Positions 33,447 through 44,789 of a DNA stretch of 64,000 nucleotides are shown in pieces. The stretch's first letter is position 1; each line of letters opens with the position of its first letter. Both the position numbers and the translations under genes were made by a program. Origin of the DNA: Formicarius rufipectus (Eukaryota > Chordata > Aves > Passeriformes > Formicariidae); NCBI GenBank assembly GCA_013399695.1, contig VXAU01000195.1, positions 224,928-288,927 on the forward strand, in the 5' to 3' direction. Under the pieces are notes generated by a model, which worked only from the letters and a program-made list of their open reading frames with translations, was not told the DNA's origin and made no database searches.

Positions 33447-34460
33447 AATGGGATTATGCCACCTTAGACCACTGATCCAGTGTGCCCTGCAGCCCTTGGC
33501 ACTGCTCCTCCCCCTCCCTTGATGCCACAGTTGAGTCTTTGGGGGATGTTGAGGTCCCCGGGGTGCTGTGGGAAGTTGCTTTTGTAGGGCACGTTCAGAG
33601 AGGGGGGAAATAACAGGCAGGGTTTGGGCTCTGGACAAGACTGTGGGCATTGGGATTCTGAGGGGCCCCCCAGGCCCTGCCATTCCCAACCTGGTTCCAG
33701 GTGGATGGAGCTGCCTGGAAATAATTGCAGAGATGTGCCAGGGCAGCTTGTTGCTGGTCAGCATAGGTGGCCAGCCCTGTCTGCTCCTCCACGTGGACAT
33801 CTCTGAATCCCAATGAAGCCTCACCATCCATCACCTCCAGCCTGGTTGCTCTTGTTCCACCTCCCCTAGTCCTCACTGCCCCTCAACCTCACGTCACAGA
33901 GCACAACTTCACCTCCTTCATCACCTCGTAGTTACTGGGAGAAGCATCAGTTGCCCAAGAAGCCAAACGAAGCCGAGAGACAGATCACAAATCAGAAAAG
34001 GGTTTTTTTCTGCCCACCAAAATGTGTCCTATAGATACACAACTGCACCCAGGTTGTTGTGTTATCAGGGCAGAGAACAGACCGTGCCTGGATTCTGGAT
34101 GGAAATGAAAGCCAAAGAAAAGATGCTTCACATGGGGAGGGGAGAATCCTCCCAGGCTTCTGGACCAGATGCCCAGCTGGAGTAAATAAAAAAGTGCCAG
34201 ACTGGTTTACTCAAGCAGCAGCTGCTGGAAAAATGCTTTTTCCAAAGCTTTTTCCTGTCTGGCTTGGTTTTATTTTTCTATCTTCCTCCAGCTTCAAATG
34301 TCATGACTAAAATCCAGATGTGAAGCCTGTCCCACGTCGTTCCTTGTCCAAATGGGGAGCAGGAGGCAGCAGGATGGCTGAGAAACAGCAGAGCTGGTGC
34401 CAACTGAGAGCCAGGAGCTCTGTGCTTCCCTTCCCTTCCCTTGCCAGCACCCCCCATGCC
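33447..34460. other. Intergenic sequence
   Basis: No gene or repeat is recognised. Overlapping open frames of 60-142 codons (partly reading CR1 at the left edge) show no domain. Confidence 0.35.
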
Positions 34461-34830
34461 ACAGAGTCACAGGATCTGCTGAGCTGGAAGGGATTCCCAA
34501 GGATCAGCGGGTCCAACCCTCAGCCCTGCACAGGACCAGCCCCAAGAGTCACCCCCTGTGCCCCAGAGCATCATCCAAACCCTCCTGCAGCTCTGGCAGC
34601 CTTGGGGCTGTGCCCACTGCCCTGGGGAGCCTGGTCAGTGCCCACCACCCTCTGGGGGAAGAAGAACCTTTTGCTGAGATCCCCCCTGCCCCTGCCCTGA
34701 CACAGCTCCAGCCCTTCCCTGGTGCTGTCCCTGGTCCCCACAGAGCAGAGCTCAGTGCCTGCCCCTCCTCTGCCCCTCTGAGAGCCCACAGCAAACATCC
34801 CCCAAAGGATGTTGGACCCAGATGGAGCTG
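34461..34830 (-). mobile_element. CR1 LINE 3' fragment
   Basis: Antisense. On plus it starts CAGAGTCACAGGATCTGCTG, then CAGCCCTGCACAGGACCAGC, CATCATCCAAACCCTCCTGC, GGGGAGCCTGGTCAGTGCCC and CACAGCTCCAGCCCTTCCCT. By eye it is very close to the 60757 copy over about 250 bp, so both belong to a relatively young subfamily. Confidence 0.9.
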
Positions 34831-35269
34831 GGAGGGGGCCCATCATCCCCAGGGTTGGCTCTGCAGCAGCTCCACCAGCCTCCCTGCCCACCCTGGAGCC
34901 TCTGGTGTCGTGGTGCAGCACTGAGGTGGGGATGGCCAAGGGCTGCAGGGCTCAGACCTGGGCTCAAGGGACCACCTGAGACCTCTCTGCTAGGTGGGCT
35001 TGTGTTTCAATCCTCTTCCTCCCAGCTGGCCATCTGTGCTGTTTTCTCTCTGAATGACAAACACTTAAGGGTCACCTGCTTTCTTTAATCTCCTCTGGCT
35101 CGTGTTTGTCTGAGCTGCACATCATATTAATTATGTGCCTTTTATTCCTGTCCCTGCCAGCCTGGGGGATCATCGCAGCTCCTGCTTTCTCTTTTTATGA
35201 CCTGGCTGCTCACAGTCACCAGCCTCTGGTCCTCTGCACCACGAGAGGACACTTTGCTGATCACCTTCC
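34831..35269. other. Intergenic sequence
   Basis: A transition from GC-rich CR1 flank to AT-rich sequence. No gene is seen. Confidence 0.3.
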
Positions 35270-35520
35270 TTCATTAGGAAAACTTAATTGTAGTGCTGAC
35301 GGGAAATTAGATTAAAGAAAATAAACCACCCAAAAAGAGCCATAAGGCTTCTTGCTGGATTAAATATTAAAATTAATAATCCAGCACTTTCTTCAGCTCT
35401 GTATTTATGTTAATATTTAATTCAATAACAGCCCATGTTTTAGAACATTTTCCCATTTGTTTAACGCCACAGATGAAATTGCAATTTCTGCCTCAAGTAG
35501 AACAATATGTAACTAAATGG
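35270..35520. promoter_or_regulatory. Candidate conserved non-coding element
   Basis: AT-rich, repeat-free sequence with many homeodomain-like cores: AACTTAATTGTAGTGC, GGATTAAATATTAAAATTAA, TTATGTTAATATTTAATTC and CCCATTTGTTTAACGCC. The texture is enhancer-like. A repeated CTGGATTAAAT / AATCCAGCA pair around 35355-35385 forms a short imperfect palindrome. Conservation was not tested. Confidence 0.35.
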
Positions 35521-35944
35521 GTCGTGCTAATGGGGAGCAGGGCAGCTCCAAAACCCTTTACCTGGCAGGGAGGGGAGGCTTCACAGCGGGCAGGGGAGAG
35601 CGTGGCAAGGCAGGAGGGGAACTGGAAACCCTGGGAGCTGGGAAAGGGGCTGAGGAGCCACAGTGCACATCCCAGGTTGGGGAGGGCTTCCAGGTGGGTG
35701 TTGTCTTTGTCGTGGCTCCCCTGTGGCACCAGAGACCTGAAGGACAACCACTGGGAATACCAGTGAGGACCCAGTCCTGTCCTGGGCGTGTGTCCTGGTT
35801 GGCACGGACACATCTGGAGGCTTGGCAGGTTGACCACTGCCCACATTTGGGAGTTTTTTTCTCCAGCAAACCCTGAGAGCAGAAAAGTGTTCCAGCAGTG
35901 GTGTTGCCACTCACAGCCTGAGTCTGAGATGTGATCCAGGATTG
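35521..35944. other. GC-balanced intergenic sequence
   Basis: No gene or repeat is recognised. Minus-strand frames of 208-209 codons (35493-36187) run into the neighbouring CR1 and show no domain. Confidence 0.35.
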
Positions 35945-36213
35945 GATGATGATGGGGAATGGCCTCAGGTTGCACCAGGGCAGGTTTAGGTTGGACATTA
36001 GGATAAATTTCCTCACAGAAAGGATGGGCAGGCCTTGGAACAGGCTGTCCAGGGCAGGGGTGGAGTCCCCATCCCTGGTGGGGATATAAAAGCCCTGTGG
36101 ATGTGGCAGCTGGGGACATGGGTCAGTGGTGGCCTTGGCAGTGCTGAGGGAACAGGTAGATTCGATGATCTCAGAGGGCTTTTCCAACCTAAATTAATCT
36201 GTGTTTCTGTGAG
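35945..36213 (+). mobile_element. CR1 LINE 3' end (different subfamily)
   Basis: A sense CR1 with GGAATGGCCTCAGGTTGCAC, GGTTTAGGTTGGACATTAGG, GGATGGGCAGGCCTTGGAAC, GGGGACATGGGTCAGTGGTG and TTTTCCAACCTAAATTAATC blocks and a GTGTTTCTGTGAG tail. This block order differs from the main subfamily here but matches the second of the tandem ends at 53955-54092. Confidence 0.9.
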
Positions 36214-36293
36214 GATGTTGAGGCTGGTCCCAGGCTGAGTTTTCCACTGATGGCTTTGAGGTGACATGGAATACCAAGCAAGATGCACTTCAG

Positions 36294-36436
36294 GAATAAT
36301 TATACAGTCTGGTGTGATGTGGAGGAAGAAGGTGGAACATGTAGCAATGATCAGTAAAACTTAAGTGCTGTGGAGGCGGAGTTCCAAATGAGTTCTCTGA
36401 AGTTGGGATACATCTCCAAACTTCCTTGAACCTTTT
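36294..36436 (+). repeat. 143-bp direct repeat, copy 1
   Basis: This 143-bp block matches 36772-36914 at the same orientation and a 478-bp offset, with about five mismatches, all within the first 40 bases. The last 100 or so bases are identical. It resembles no repeat family I know. The copies may be the ends of a local segmental duplication with diverged middle sequence. Confidence 0.93.
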
Positions 36437-36771
36437 TCCAGTGCTGATTCAAGCCTGGCTGAAATGACCCTCAGCAGCTCTGCAGTCCTGGGCTTCAGTT
36501 GCAGCATCTCATGGCGGAGAGAACTGAGTCCAGGAGAAGAATGCATCTCCCAGGAGGTTTGGTGGTTCAGGGTGGAAAATCAGCTGGGAAGGACTTTCTA
36601 AGTCCTGCTCATTTGCTCTCATTTTCCAGGGGTTGGAAAATCGATGTCCTCATTTGCCAAGGGTGGGCAGAGCCTCTGGCAGAGGCTGGTGCCAGGGTTT
36701 CACCCACTGGGAGATATTAGAGAATACAGAAGTCCTTTTCTTCCCTGGGATAGCTGAAATCTTGAAAAGCA
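36437..36771. other. Spacer between the direct repeats
   Basis: 335 bases of single-copy-looking sequence between the two 143-bp copies. No gene or element is recognised. Confidence 0.4.
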
Positions 36772-36914
36772 GAATAATTACACAGCCTGGTGTGATGTGG
36801 AGGAAGAACATGGCACATGTAGCAATGATCAGTAAAACTTAAGTGCTGTGGAGGCGGAGTTCCAAATGAGTTCTCTGAAGTTGGGATACATCTCCAAACT
36901 TCCTTGAACCTTTT
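36772..36914 (+). repeat. 143-bp direct repeat, copy 2
   Basis: The second copy of the block at 36294-36436. It ends abruptly at a TTTT, after which a conserved-looking AT-rich island begins. Confidence 0.93.
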
Positions 36915-37170
36915 GGGGCCTAATTAAATTCGAGGGGACTTATAAAAAAACATGCATGGAAGAAAAACTTTTTTTCTAGTAAGAAACTGCTTAATAAAAC
37001 AGATTATATGTAAAATAGAAATACGGGTCGTGCGAAGGAAGAGTGAAAAGACACTAATGAGCAGCGTCTGAGTGTTAATGAATTGTATTAGCATGCCATT
37101 ACCTGCAAATATTATAAATAGACCAAGCAGTTCTCTTTAATTCAAGGAGCCTTGTGTGATCTCTGAAGGT
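36915..37170. promoter_or_regulatory. Candidate conserved non-coding element
   Basis: AT-rich and repeat-free, with CCTAATTAAATTCGAGG, GTGTTAATGAATTGTATTAG, GCATGCCATTACCTGC and ATATTATAAATAGACC cores, plus an unusual CpG-retaining stretch (ATACGGGTCGTGCGAAGG, about 37021-37038). Enhancer-like by texture. No exon is compatible with it. Confidence 0.4.
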
Positions 37171-39380
37171 GGTTTGATGCAGTTAATCTCATTTTACACA
37201 AGGGGAAACTGAGGCAGAAGTGCATCCCTTACAGCCCCTCCTCAAGCCTGTGGTGGAGGTGAGAACATTGAGGTTTTATTTTCATGTGGTGTGATCTGAC
37301 CTTTGGACATTCAGAAACCACCAGGCACCATCCTGAGCTCTGTGTGGAGCAGCTCTACCCCATGCCTTGAGACAGAGTAGAGAAGGTCACAGCTCCAGCA
37401 GGTACTTCCTTACCTGGATCCTCAGTGTTTTGTTACCTCGTGTAGATGTTGGCAGCTGGGTCTGCTCCAGGGAGTATCTCTGGATGGTGATGGCTCCTCA
37501 GTCCTAGCAAGACTTTGCCCACATCAGGACACGTGCAGCTCTTGGATGTGTGAGGTTCCATCAGCCAGGTACCCTCAGTTAGGGGACCTGGGGTCTGTTT
37601 CCTGTGGTTTGTTGATCCTTGTTTCAAGAGACAGGACAGCATCTCCCTCCTCCATCACCACATCGTGTTCAGCCTGCTCACTGAGAGGCAGGAGAGATTC
37701 AATTCTTGTTTCCTTGCTCTTTGGAGCTCTTCTGGGAGCTGGCACTGACATCTCTGACTGAGAAGGATCCCAGTTATAGGTGGATGGGACTATGAAAGAT
37801 GGGCTGGTTTGATGGCAATATCAGTAAGTACGTGTTCATGGCTGTCTTTGTCACCTCCGACTGCTGCTGTGCAGAAGGATCACTGCCCTTACTCTGGGCC
37901 CAGCATAGAGACTGATTTTGGGGAGAAAGGTATAAAAGAGACAAAATGCCACTGGGGAAGAGCTCAGAGGGTTTGGAGGCTCCATTGTCTCACCCAGGAG
38001 CTCTCCTTGCTGTTATTTCCAGCCAAAAGCCCTGTTGCAGTGATGGACACGTTCAATAACATTCTGGATGAAGAAGGTGGGAGGAGGTGCTACCAATAAT
38101 TGCGAAGGATGTCAAGAAGGAAGAACTAATGTGTTTCAACATATGGGCTGGGATTCCTCTCACCTCACCCATCATGGCAAAACCAGGTGCGTGCTCATTT
38201 CAGCTCTCTCTGTCCTCCAGGCACAAGCAAGCTCCTTGCAGAAGGCCATTCATCCTGTCCCAAAGGGGTGTCAGTCATGGATGGGTTCAGGAGCTCTTGG
38301 GAGCTTGTCTCATCCTCCTGACTCCCCAGAGTACAGACAACTTTCAGACTGAATACGTGGCTCTTGGTTGGTGCTGCTGGCAGAGGTGAGCCCTCTTCCC
38401 TCCAGGAGAAAGCACAAATAACTGTCATTCCACCGAAATTCCGACAGGGAACCTTCATGTTTCCAAGAGGCCTGGCTGTCAGGAGGAGCTGATGCTTGGG
38501 AAGAGGATGGGTGCTCGTTGTAAAGCAGAGGGAAGAAAGGGCGTGTGGCTGCTGCTCCCTGCCTGCCAATGGGGCTACATCCTGAGGGACCTCCGTGGCT
38601 CCAGGGCTGAGGTCCAGACCTCTGGAACTGACCTGGGCAACTGCAGACCTGGGTGAGTCAGGAGCCTTCCTTAGATTTGCTGGGGAAAAAGTCTAGTCCT
38701 ACCAAAAGTCAATGGGACTTTGTCTCCTACATACTCACATAAGGTAGGGGAAACCTGGAGCCACCTGGAAGACATGGAAAGCAGATTCTCCTGGAAGAGA
38801 AGACAGGGAAGTCTTTCCGTGTCCATCTGCCCAATCAGTGACTTTGCACGACTGCCTGCAATTTTTTTTCCCCTTTCCTTTCATTCAGAGGAGGTTTGGG
38901 GTATGTTTTATATCTGCTCCCAGGGCAACTGGGTTAACAACAGCCGGCAGAGCCTGGGGGTGGTCTGGACATGGAAGCAGCCCCAGTTTTGGGCTGGCCT
39001 CACATTCTGCTCCCACCACACTGCTCATGCTCAGCCAGGCTGGGATCAAAGCATTGCTCCTCTGGGAACACATCTTCCACGGCGGGATCTCAGCGTGTGC
39101 TTCTAAAGACAGGCTCTCAGTCTGGTTATTTCCCCTTCTATTTATGAACAGATGAGGAGAGAAAAAGGCACATATGACAATATTTTGCCTTCTTTTACTG
39201 CTGGAATCAGGGACGAGCAGCTTTGCTTAGCAGACGTGTCTCTGCAGGCTCCTGGCAGGTTGTCTGTGGACTGCAGTCCGTGATGGTTGTCCTGGGGAGC
39301 AGGAGGGATGTGACTCGATGTGATGGGGGGAGGGAAAGCTCGTCCTTCCCTTTCTTTCACAGTCAGATTTGGACAGTCTC
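37171..39380. other. Intergenic sequence
   Basis: 2.2 kb of GC-balanced sequence without a recognised gene or repeat. Open frames of 60-128 codons on both strands lack domains and overlap one another. Confidence 0.35.
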
Positions 39381-39674
39381 CTCAGTAACAGGACAGAGTC
39401 CCGTGGGAGGACAAGGGGGAGTGGCATTGAGCTGAAAGAGAGCAGGTTTGGATTAAATATTGGGAAGGAATTGTTGGCTGTGAGGGTGGGGAGGTCCTGG
39501 CACAGGTTGCCCAGAGAAGCTGTGGCTGCCCCATCCCTGAAAGTGTCCAAGGCCAAGTTGGATGGGGCTTGGAGCCCCCTGGGCTGGTGGAAGGTGTCCC
39601 TGCCCATGGCAGGGGGTGGAAAGAGATTGTCTTTAACTTCCAACCCAAACCACTCTAGGATTCTGTGAGTCTGA
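39381..39674 (+). mobile_element. CR1 LINE 3' end
   Basis: A sense CR1 with GGTTTGGATTAAATATTGGG, CCTGGCACAGGTTGCCCAGA, GGCCAAGTTGGATGGGGCTT and CCCATGGCAGGGGGTGGAAA blocks and a CTCTAGGATTCTGTGAGTCT tail. Confidence 0.92.
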
Positions 39675-40124
39675 TCCTTGCCCTAATCCTGCTTCTAGGT
39701 TTTGCTTTCAGGACAGCCTGCTAAGCTGAGATCCCTGCAAGGAGACAAAGGTGTAGAGAGCTCAGGAACCTGGGGCTCAATGTCTCTCCCAGCTCATCTT
39801 CTCCCATTTGTAAGTGTGTTTGAATTCAGCTTCCAAGCTCCCCCCTCACAGACACGCCTGACAGTGACCCCAGGGAGACGTCGCCCCTCCTCTGGTGAAC
39901 ACCAGGATGGGCAGTGGTGCCACAGCACAGGAACCACATCCATATCCTAAAACACCCCCAGAGTCCTAAAACCCCCTCTTAATTCCAAGCAAACAGCATC
40001 TTCCCTCTGGCAAGGCGAGACGTAGCAGAATTGCAAATGTCCAAGCCCACCAGGATTTCACTGCACATTCAGCAGCCCGGACTTGCTGGTGTTTTTTTTC
40101 CCACCTTAGGGGTTTAGACTGCAC
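39675..40124. other. Intergenic sequence
   Basis: No gene or repeat is recognised. A T run lies at about 40092-40100. Confidence 0.35.
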
Positions 40125-40330
40125 AGCAAGCCCAGTAATGAACTGTTACTCTGGAAAATAAGACTTTCATTAGGTTAGGATTCTGCCAGGGTCTCTGCGT
40201 TCCCCTATAATGAACCGTGATATTGTGCGAGCCCCGGTGCGAGCGGGAGCGCCGCTCATCTCAGCGCATCATTTACCCACTTAGCGCCACCGAAGCCCCT
40301 CACCCACCCGGCCCTGAAGCCAGAGTGAGG
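40125..40330. promoter_or_regulatory. Candidate regulatory block with CpG cluster
   Basis: AT-rich sequence (ACTTTCATTAGGTTAGGATT, TATAATGAACCGTGATATTG) runs directly into a CpG cluster (GCGAGCCCCGGTGCGAGCGG, CGCCGCTC, CAGCGCATC, TTAGCGCCACC; about 40225-40290). CpG retention next to ordered AT-rich sites suggests functional non-coding DNA. No exon was recognised. Confidence 0.35.
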
Positions 40331-40456
40331 GAGGGGCACTGGGACAAAGCTTCCCCCTCACTGAGAAGCTTTTTTGGGGGTCAAACAGAGCGTTTAAGTG
40401 TTAGGTGTGACTCTGCCTTCTTGTTCCCAGTGTCCTATAAACAAATGTTGAGATAC

Positions 40457-40477
40457 ATACATACATATATATATATN
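40457..40477. repeat. (CATA)n/(TA)n microsatellite ending in an assembly N
   Basis: ACATACATACATATATATATAT runs up to a single N at 40477, a likely collapsed or gapped simple repeat. Confidence 0.9.
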
Positions 40478-41283
40478 TTCATCACCAGCAGGTCCTGAGA
40501 TTGCAGCACGTGTCTCTTCTGCTGTGGAAACATTAATAAGTGCTTTGACTGAGACCGGGAAGATCATTCATTTTACAAATGTGCAGAAAATCCAGGCCGG
40601 CTGGGATTAGAGGGTGGTGTTCCTTTGGTGGTGAGACTTTCAGGGTACGTTGGGCCAGGGGGAAGAATCAGCTCTGTGTTGGCAGGTGTGGATGGGCAGC
40701 TCAGCCACAGCCATAGCCCCAAGCATGGGGCTGCCGGTGAGCAAAACCCAGTGAGAGGGAGCCTGAGCAAGGCACACACGCGGGGCTGGGAGCTCCTTCT
40801 GCCCCATCAGAGGGGATTGATCGGCATCCTGGTCCTCTTCCCGCACCTCCCCTTCTCCTGGGCTGGGGAAGGGGGCATCCTGTGCGCCCCACTCGTGCCT
40901 CGGGGGGCTCTGCCTCCCCATCTCTCCAGCTGCCTTTGGATGCTGCCGGCGTTCCTCACCTCCATCAAGGACGAGGAGCAGGAAATCCCAGCAGCCTCTT
41001 AAGAAACATTTTAATTAAAACCTCAACATAACGGGAGCTTTAAAGGACATGAAAGACAACAGCTGCGGAGCTGCTCTCTGCCCCTCCTCCCCTCCCCTTC
41101 TCTCCCCTCCTCTCTGCAGTGCTTTTCAGAGCCATTTTCACTGAAAGCTTTTTGGGTTTCATCTTCTCTGCCCGTCATCGGTGGTTTTTGGCTGAGGTTG
41201 TGCTGCTGAGGGGATGGGAGCAGCCACAGCCCTCCCTCCCACCAGGCAGGCACCTCAGGAGGACAGGCAACCCCTGGGGCTGG
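40478..41283. other. Intergenic sequence
   Basis: GC-rich sequence with some CpG (about 40780-40990) and a CT-rich run (about 41080-41120). No gene or repeat was recognised. The plus frame 40625-41002 (125 codons) lacks a domain. Confidence 0.35.
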
Positions 41284-41288
41284 GCAGG

Positions 41289-41964
41289 TGTGTTGGTTTA
41301 GAGTTAAACAGGCAGGAGAAATGAATCCAACTCAGAATGGGATTGCAAGTCAGAATGACAATTTAATAAAAGATCACAAAATACACTGAGACAGAAGGAA
41401 AATTCATTTGTGCCACTAAAACACCACATGTCCAGCCCAGTCCAGTGGGGCATGAGCAGGATGGAGCTCACCAACCCCTGTGCTGAGCACCACGTGGGCC
41501 CCCTGAGTTCAAAGTAAGAAGAAAGGAAGAAACCTGCTGGTGACAATGATGGTTGCAGTCTGGGGGCAGTCTCAGTCTGGTCGAGGCCCTGCTCCTCCTC
41601 TGGATCTGACCAGAGATCCCAGTCCCAGAACCCCAAGTTTATCTCTGCTTGGGCTCAGATGGGAATGCCCAGTCCCTCCCCCAGGGCAGAGACTTTCACA
41701 AGGGGTGATTTACTCTGTTAGGTGAACAATGGCATATTTTTGGCATCCCTGATGGGCCCTTAGCAGACGGGTGTGGAGGCAGGAGAACTTCCTTATCTCA
41801 CAGAATTTCCTAAACACCCAGCTTGTAGCCTGAGGGATTGGGTGTGCCTTAGGCAGCTGCTGCAAATGGGTCATTGTGAGCAGTTTGTGAGAAAAATTAC
41901 ATAGAGGGTTTAGAATCCACACCCACCCAGTGCCAAACTGATCCTGGCTACTATAACCAGGACA
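41289..41964 (-). mobile_element. Solo LTR, family A, with target duplication
   Basis: A 676-bp LTR in minus orientation. On plus it begins TGTGTTGGTTTAGAGTTAAA and ends AACCAGGACA, so it has TG...CA termini. It is flanked by perfect 5-bp direct repeats GCAGG at 41284-41288 and 41965-41969. This pins both boundaries and gives a 5-bp duplication, as for ERVL-like elements. Its internal blocks match 5340-5986 in order. No retroviral coding sequence adjoins it. Confidence 0.88.
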
Positions 41965-41969
41965 GCAGG

Positions 41970-42404
41970 GCAGGCAGGCACAAAGTGACAACCTGCCTTC
42001 GTCCCCCTGGGGCAGGTGATGCTGCAGAGCCCATGCCCAGGTGGGAACTGGGGGCATCAGGGAGGAAGAGGAGGATCTAAAACTCTTCTGCAGTGTGGGC
42101 TGGCTCAGATGAGCCTGAGGTTACAGCTCAAGGAATTGGGCAGGTTGTGTCGTAGGAAAGTGTCTTGGTGTCCAGCTGGAGATGTGACACCACTGGGCCT
42201 GCAGGGTGGGAGATCTGCTCTGGACACAGCCAAGCACCAAAACTGAACCCAAGAAGGTCCTAACTTGGCTAGGACCAACCTCGGGCCAGTTGCTGGTGTA
42301 TCTAAGGCTGGTTTTGCTGTTAGCTGGATGGCACCCCAACCTGACAGTCTTGGCATAACAGTGACCAAACCACCAAGGCTGCAATTAGTGACTTATTTTT
42401 AGCC
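41970..42404. other. Intergenic sequence
   Basis: No gene or repeat is recognised. Confidence 0.35.
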
Positions 42405-42637
42405 TGTTTAGGTTGGATATTGGGAAGAAATTCTTCCCTGAGAGGGAGGGCTGGCCCTGGCACAGGTTGAATCCTAGAGAAGCCGTGGCTGCCCCATCCC
42501 TGGAAATGTCCAAGGCCAGGCTGGATGGGGCTTGGAGTAACCTGGGCTGGTGGGAGGTGTCCTTGCCCATGGCTGAGAGTGGGACTGGATGAGCTTTAAG
42601 GTCCCTTCCAATCCAAACCATTCTGGAATTCTGTGAT
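42405..42637 (+). mobile_element. CR1 LINE 3' end
   Basis: A sense CR1 starting GTTTAGGTTGGATATTGGGA and running through CCTGGCACAGGTTGAATCCT, GGCCAGGCTGGATGGGGCTT and GATGAGCTTTAAGGTCCCTT to CATTCTGGAATTCTGTGATT. Confidence 0.92.
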
Positions 42638-43718
42638 TTTATTTAAAATATATTTCAGGAGACCAGCACTGACAGCACTTATCCAGAGCTGGGCATGTCC
42701 AACCACCTCCTCTTTCCACACCTGGATAGAGTTAGGCTGAACCAGACATTCCAGAGCTGTTTCCAAACTCCTTTGCTAACACTAATTCATGATTTAGGTA
42801 AAACATAATGTGTCATTAGCTAATGCAGTGGATATTTTGATTTTATTCAGGAAATCTGATGAGAAGGAGGAGCCCCCACATCACCCTGCAGAAGGTAAGA
42901 TAGTTTTCTTTGATCTGCTCCCCTTCGTCCCCACCCCACGTGCCATCTCAGGCCTAAAATCCTCTATGCAGCCAATGCAGTGAGTGCAGGAGCAGGGCCA
43001 AACTCTTCCCACTGGGATTCTTCATGCTTTGCATTTGCAAATGGAAAGTACTCGCTGGTTCAGGGCTTCCAATTAGAGCTGGGCAAATGAGAAACTTCTC
43101 AGCTCACTGCCCAGTCCTCCACAAAAAAATGCAAATAAGAAATGGTTTGGATCAATGCAAAGCACAGACGCTTTGATTTTTCTTTCCTCCTCCCAAAATA
43201 AACCCTTCTCCTTCCCACCCCGATTAATTTTAGATCACATGAAATGTTTTATTCAATTGCAGACTGAAATGTCATTTCAGAACATTAGCTGGAATAATAT
43301 TCCTTTTTAAAAAGTGGCAGAGCGAAGAAGTTCAACTTTGAAAACTTTTTTATTCTTCTCTCATGGATGGATGGAGGAAGAAATCTGTTTTCTTATGAAA
43401 AAATATGGCATTTGTGGATTTTTTTTTTTTGAGATTTTAAGCCCTTGGAGAAGGGATGTGACCAAGCCCTGGGGCAGCTGATCTTGCTGGAACCACAAAA
43501 CACAGGTTGGCCAAAACCATCTTCATGCCCCAAAAGCTTCCTCCTACTTTCTCCTGCTCTGCTGCCTGCTCTTTAATCAACTATTTAAAACTCAACTCAG
43601 AGACTCTTCATCAATTTTCAAATTCCCAAGACTTCAAAACAAAACAAAACAAAACACCAAAATAGACTTGGAGAAAACAGCATCTTGGAGGCCACTGAGG
43701 GTTCTGAGCCTGCCCAGA
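42638..43718. other. Intergenic, partly AT-rich
   Basis: AT-rich stretches at about 42775-42860 and 43130-43340 have TAATTCATGATTTAGG- and GATTAATTTTAGATC-type cores and may be conserved non-coding DNA. An (AAAAC)n run lies at about 43636-43656. No gene is recognised. Confidence 0.35.
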
Positions 43719-44219
43719 TGTCCTGGTTCCCAGGTACCAGGTAGACAGGTACCTGGCCTGGTCCCACGTAGCCAGGATCAGTTTGTCACTGGGTGGGTGT
43801 GGATTCTAAACCCTCTGGGTCATTTTTCTCATCAACTGCTCACCATGGACCATTGGCAGCAGCTGCCCAGGGCACACCCCACCCCTCAGGGTACAGGCTG
43901 GGTGTTTGGGAACTCCTGTGGGATAGGGAAGTTTTCCTGCCTTCACACCCACCTGAGGGGTCATGTCTNTGTCACCAGCAGGTTTCTTCCTTTCTTCTTT
44001 GAACTCAGGGGGCCCACGTGGTGCTCAGCACAGGGATTGGTGAGCTCCATCCTGCTCGTGCCCCTCTGGGCTGGGCTGTGCATCTGCTTTTGTGGGTCAA
44101 ACAAATTTTCCTTCTGTCTCAGTGTATTTTGTGATCTTTTATTAAATTGTTCTTCTGACTTGCAATCCCATTCTGAGTTGGATTCATTTCTCCTGCCGGT
44201 TTAACGCTAAACCAGCACA
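43719..44219 (+). mobile_element. Solo LTR, family A, interrupted by an N
   Basis: It starts TGTCCTGG and ends ACCAGCACA. The flanks CCAGA (43714-43718) and CCAGG (44220-44224) agree at four of five positions. At 43969 a single N joins the GGGGTCATGTCT block directly to GTCACCAGCAGGTTTC. In the 5340 copy these are separated by about 220 bases (5605-5824), so sequence is missing at the join. It lies 1.75 kb from the minus-strand copy at 41289-41964. Confidence 0.85.
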
Positions 44220-44789
44220 CCAGGGGATGGGATGTGGTGCCCCTGGGTTGGGAGGAACAGGGAGGTCTGGGGGGAATGCCAAGGGGTTGATTGCCATGGA
44301 TTCTGAGGCCACTGTGCCATTTCCAGTGTGGCCCCCGCGAGCATCACAGGCAGATCTGGAGGCAGAGCTCCAAGGGGATTAGTAAAGATTTATTTTTCTT
44401 TTTTTCTGGAGTGAGATGAAAGGGGGAAGGGGGAGGGAGAGACGAGCAAGGAGTCCTGTGGAAAGGAACTCATTATTTTTTATCTTTTCCAATGACCTTG
44501 TTTGTTTTAGTCCTGCTTGAAAGCCGTTTCTTTCCTTGTGGAAATCTGGAGATATCTGGAGACTGAGGCTGGTGAGAAAAGGGAAAAGGGGGAAAAGGGG
44601 TGCATGGGAGTTTGGTAAAGAGAAGAAACATGGAAAATAACCAGAATAATTGTAACTGAGCTGGAAAAAAGTGGTCCAAGGAGAAATATCCCTCTGGGCT
44701 TGATGCTATGATGAAACAGCACGTCTGGGGGAAGATGGCAGGTCTGAGAGTGGGTTGCCTTTTGCCTCCACTGAGAGCTCAGGACTTTT
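44220..44789. other. Intergenic sequence
   Basis: Purine-rich runs occur at about 44410-44450 and 44575-44640. No gene or known repeat was recognised. Confidence 0.35.

Noticed and set aside
41289..44219. One full-length retrovirus bounded by two LTRs
   Set aside because: The LTRs are inverted relative to each other, each has its own target duplication, and no retroviral coding sequence lies between.
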